Shown here in pieces: positions 61,603 through 64,000 of a stretch of DNA of 64,000 nucleotides. Source of the DNA: Teichococcus coralli. Lineage in GTDB: Bacteria > Pseudomonadota > Alphaproteobacteria > Acetobacterales > Acetobacteraceae. Below the pieces are notes generated by a model. The model saw only the letters and a program-made list of their open reading frames with translations, was not told where the DNA came from and searched no databases. The translations under genes and the position numbers were made by a program. Where the stretch lies: the NCBI RefSeq assembly GCF_009829925.1, contig NZ_SNVJ01000011.1, positions 85,706 to 149,705 of the forward strand, written 5' to 3'. Positions within the stretch are counted from its first letter, which is position 1, and every line of letters starts with the position of its first letter.

Positions 61603-63129
61603 ATGCTGCGCAACATCCTGACCATCGGCAGCTGGACCTTCGCCAGCCGCATCCTGGGCTTCGCCCGCGACATGCTGATCGCCGCGATGCTCGGCGCCAG
61701 CCCGCTGGCGGACGCCTTCTTCATCGCGCTGCGCCTGCCCAACCTGTTCCGCCGCCTGTTCGGCGAGGGCGCCTTCAACGCCGCCTTCGTGCCCGCCTTC
61801 ACCGCGACGCTGACGCTGGAGGGGCCGCGCCGCGCGCGCGAGCTGGCGGCGCGCATGTCCACCCTGCTGGCGCTCTGGCTGGCGCTGATCGTGGGGGTGG
61901 GCATGGTGTTCATGCCGCAGATCATGGCGGTGCTGACGCCGGGGCTGCGCGACGAGCCGCTGCGCTTCGGGCTGGTGGTGGAGCTGTCGCGCATCACCTT
62001 TCCCTACCTGCTGTTCATCTGCCTCACCGCGCTGGTCAGCGGCGTGCTGAACGCCATCGACAGGTTCGCCCTCGCCGCCGGGGCGCCGCTGATGTTCAAC
62101 CTCTTCGCCATCGTCTCGCTGTTCGCGCTGACCCCCTTCGTGGCGACGCCGGCGCATGCGCTGGCCTGGGGCACCATGCTTTCCGGCCTGGCGCAGCTCG
62201 CGGTGGTGGTGGTGGCCTGCCGCAAGGTGGGCATGGGCTTCAGCCTGATCTCGGCGCCGCGCCTGACGCCCGACACGCGCGAGGTGCTGCGCCGCATGAT
62301 GCCGGGCGTGCTCGGCGCCGGGATCACGCAGATGAGCCTGGCGATCGACGTGTTCATCGCCTCGCTGCTGCCGGCGGGGGCCATCAGCTACCTGACCTAT
62401 GCCGACCGCGTGGCGCAGCTGCCGCTCGGCGTGGTGGGCGCGGCGGTGGGCACGGCGCTGCTGCCGGTGCTCTCGCGCCAGCTGCGCGGCGGCAAGCCGC
62501 TCGCGGCGCACCGCAGCATGAACCGCGCGGTGGAGCTTTCCCTCGCGCTCACCATTCCCGCCGCCGCGGCGCTGGTCGTGATGGCCGACCCGATCATCCT
62601 GACGCTGTTCCAGCGCGGGGCGCTCAGCGTGGAGGAGGCGTATTCGGTGGCCTGGGCGCTGCGCGCCTATGCCTGCGGCCTGCCCGCCTTCGTGCTGATC
62701 AAGGCCTTCTCCCCCGGCTTCTTCGCGCGCGGCGACACCGCGGCGCCGGTGAAGATCGGCATCGTGGTGGTGCTGGTGAACCTGGCGCTCAGCCTGCTGC
62801 TGACGCGCGTGCTCGCCCATGTCGGCATCGCGCTGGCCACCGCGATGGCCGCCTGGTGCAATGCCGGGCTGCTGTTCGGCCTGCTGGCGCGGCGCGGCCA
62901 CTTCCATGCCGACCGGCGGCTGCGGCGCAATGTCTGGCGCCTGGTGCTGGCCGCGGCGGTGATGGCCGCGGTGCTGGCGGCGGTGGAGCCCTGGCTGTTC
63001 CCGGCGCAGGGGCTGATGAAGCTGGCGGGGCTCGCCGCGCTGGTGGTGCTGGGGCTGGCCACCTATTTCGGCGCGACCCAGGCGCTGGGCGCGCTCGACC
63101 TGCGCGACCTGCGGCGGCGGCGGTCCTGA
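61603..63129 (+). CDS. murJ: Lipid II flippase MurJ
   Basis: This 508-residue polytopic protein of the MVF/MurJ family has about 14 hydrophobic segments. Motifs include GFARDMLIAAMLGASPLADAFFIALRLPNLFRRLFGEGAFNAAFVP and YADRVAQLPLGVVGAAVGTALLPVLSR, then LRAYACGLPAFVLIKAFSPGFFARGDT. It moves lipid II across the cytoplasmic membrane for peptidoglycan synthesis. The start at 61603 matches the family N-terminus (LRNILTIGSWTFASRILGFARD). It is followed by ubiE after 52 bases. Confidence 0.94.
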   Translation: MLRNILTIGSWTFASRILGFARDMLIAAMLGASPLADAFFIALRLPNLFRRLFGEGAFNAAFVPAFTATLTLEGPRRARELAARMSTLLALWLALIVGVGMVFMPQIMAVLTPGLRDEPLRFGLVVELSRITFPYLLFICLTALVSGVLNAIDRFALAAGAPLMFNLFAIVSLFALTPFVATPAHALAWGTMLSGLAQLAVVVVACRKVGMGFSLISAPRLTPDTREVLRRMMPGVLGAGITQMSLAIDVFIASLLPAGAISYLTYADRVAQLPLGVVGAAVGTALLPVLSRQLRGGKPLAAHRSMNRAVELSLALTIPAAAALVVMADPIILTLFQRGALSVEEAYSVAWALRAYACGLPAFVLIKAFSPGFFARGDTAAPVKIGIVVVLVNLALSLLLTRVLAHVGIALATAMAAWCNAGLLFGLLARRGHFHADRRLRRNVWRLVLAAAVMAAVLAAVEPWLFPAQGLMKLAGLAALVVLGLATYFGATQALGALDLRDLRRRRS

Positions 63130-63181
63130 CGGGGGCGCCCCTGCCCCTTCCCGCCGCCGCGCATCGCGCTATCCTGCGCGC

Positions 63182-63919
63182 ATGACCCAGACCACGGATT
63201 TCGGCTTCCGCGAAGTGCCCCGTGACGCCAAGGCGTCCATGGTGCGGCAGGTCTTCGACAGCGTCGCCCCCAAATACGACGTGATGAACGACCTGATGTC
63301 GCTCGGCCTGCACCGGGCCTGGAAGCAGGCCTTCGTCGCCGCCATCGGCGCCGGGCCGCGCGATACCCTGCTCGACCTCGCCGCCGGCACCGGGGATGTC
63401 GGCTTCCTGGCGCGCAGGCGCGGCGCCGGGCGGGTCATCCTGGCCGACATCAACGCCAGCATGCTTGGCGTCGGGCGGGACCGCGCGCTGCAGAAGGGCC
63501 TGATGGAGGGGCTTGCCTTCGCCTGCTGCGACGCCGAGCGCCTGCCCTTCCCGGACCGCAGCGTGGAAAAGGTCTCCATGGCCTTCGGGCTGCGCAACTG
63601 CACGGACAAGGACGCGGTGCTGCGCGAGGCCTTCCGCGTGCTGCGCGTGGGCGGCCGGATGCATGTGCTGGAGTTCTCGCGGCTGGAGATCGAGGCGCTG
63701 CGGCCGCTCTACGACGCCTGGTCCTTCAAGGCGCTGCCGGCGATCGGCGCGCGCGTCGCCAAGGACGCGGAAAGCTACCAGTACCTGGCGGAGAGCATCC
63801 GCATGTTCCCGGACCAGCCCACGCTGGCGGGGATGATGGAAGGCGCGGGCTTCGAACGGGTGAAGTGGCAGAACCTCTCGGGCGGGGTGGTCGCCATCCA
63901 TACGGGGTGGAAGTTCTGA
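63182..63919 (+). CDS. ubiE: Ubiquinone/menaquinone C-methyltransferase UbiE
   Basis: This 245-residue SAM-dependent methyltransferase has MVRQVFDSVAPKYDVMNDLMSLGLHRAWK at the start, motif I TLLDLAAGTGDVGFLA, the acidic ILADINASML, and VSMAFGLRNCTDKDAVLREAFRVLRVGGRMHVLEFS, all diagnostic of UbiE/Coq5. The C-terminus NLSGGVVAIHTGWKF also matches. It methylates the ring carbon in ubiquinone synthesis. In many alphaproteobacteria ubiE adjoins mutM, but here the two are 38 kb apart. A forward REP-like palindrome follows its stop. Confidence 0.95.
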   Translation: MTQTTDFGFREVPRDAKASMVRQVFDSVAPKYDVMNDLMSLGLHRAWKQAFVAAIGAGPRDTLLDLAAGTGDVGFLARRRGAGRVILADINASMLGVGRDRALQKGLMEGLAFACCDAERLPFPDRSVEKVSMAFGLRNCTDKDAVLREAFRVLRVGGRMHVLEFSRLEIEALRPLYDAWSFKALPAIGARVAKDAESYQYLAESIRMFPDQPTLAGMMEGAGFERVKWQNLSGGVVAIHTGWKF

Positions 63920-63926
63920 GGGGCCG

Positions 63927-63988
63927 TTCCGGGGGAGAATGAATTCTCCCCCGGGCCCCCTCTTCTTTCCTTTTTATCGGTCCGCCGC
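63927..63988 (+). repeat. REP-like palindrome, forward copy at window end
   Basis: CCGGGGGAGAATGAATTCTC begins the palindrome, which closes with CCCCC and is followed by GGGCCCCCTCTTCTTTCC. It starts eight bases after the ubiE stop and could terminate it. A reverse partner, if present, lies beyond the window. Confidence 0.82.
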
Positions 63989-64000
63989 GCTGGCCGCTTG

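Overview
This window is chromosomal DNA from a high-GC alphaproteobacterium, most likely an acetic-acid-bacteria relative of the Roseomonas type (Acetobacteraceae). The evidence is the very GC-rich codon use, the mutM - enoyl-CoA hydratase - rpsT - dnaA order, the mutS-glnD pair, Tim44/MltA/Smr genes, a DUF1674 gene and several small Gly/Pro-rich secreted proteins. The assignment rests on gene content and sequence style; no database search was possible.

Layout. 1-2520: end of a cytochrome oxidase operon (fused subunit I/III, small membrane protein, CtaG, triheme cytochrome c). 2.6-16.8 kb: mostly housekeeping genes on both strands (GNAT, two SDRs, DegP-type protease, a PNPOx-like gene divergent from a MocR regulator, rsmD, rluB-like, a C26 peptidase, tadA, DUF1674, htpX, a LysR/DoxX pair, a Met/Gly-rich secreted protein, argG). 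16.8-19.2 kb: a transposase-derived orphan and an AT-rich island carrying one OLD-like ATPase/TOPRIM gene, a plausible phage-defence gene. 19.3-31.2 kb: PQQ-type dehydrogenase, DUF2231, response regulator, ribA, L,D-transpeptidase, mutM, echA, ridA, rpsT, dnaA, a repeat lipoprotein and coaA. 31.4-36.3 kb: an overlapping four-gene cassette of MBOAT acyltransferase, FkbH-like enzyme, acyl carrier protein and SGNH-like membrane protein, read here as a glycan O-acylation system fed by an ACP-bound acyl group. 36.3-51 kb: VOC protein, tRNA-Ala(CGC), yggT/yggU, folD, an AI-2E family protein with a soluble tail, malic enzyme, a peptide-binding protein, mutS and glnD. 51-64 kb: three small secreted or lipid-anchored repeat proteins, lutB-lutC-smr-xre on the plus strand, lutA, mltA and tim44 on the minus strand, a histidine phosphatase, secB, murJ and ubiE.

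Two features run through the window. First, a GAATTC-centred palindrome with a C5-TTCTTTTTTC tail occurs at about 11 intergenic loci, six of them as inverted forward/reverse pairs. This is the architecture of REP doublets (REPINs). Second, there is a set of small exported proteins built from tandem repeats; two loci about 23 kb apart share the core PTAGTGTI(N/S)P(I/V)(E/Q)G. Inverting lutB-lutC-smr-xre on paper would restore a colinear tim44-mltA-lutA-lutB-lutC-smr-xre run, and one breakpoint would fall in the 0.6 kb between two of these palindromes.

No rRNA, CRISPR array or recognisable oriC was seen. Most long antisense reading frames are shadows produced by the high GC content.
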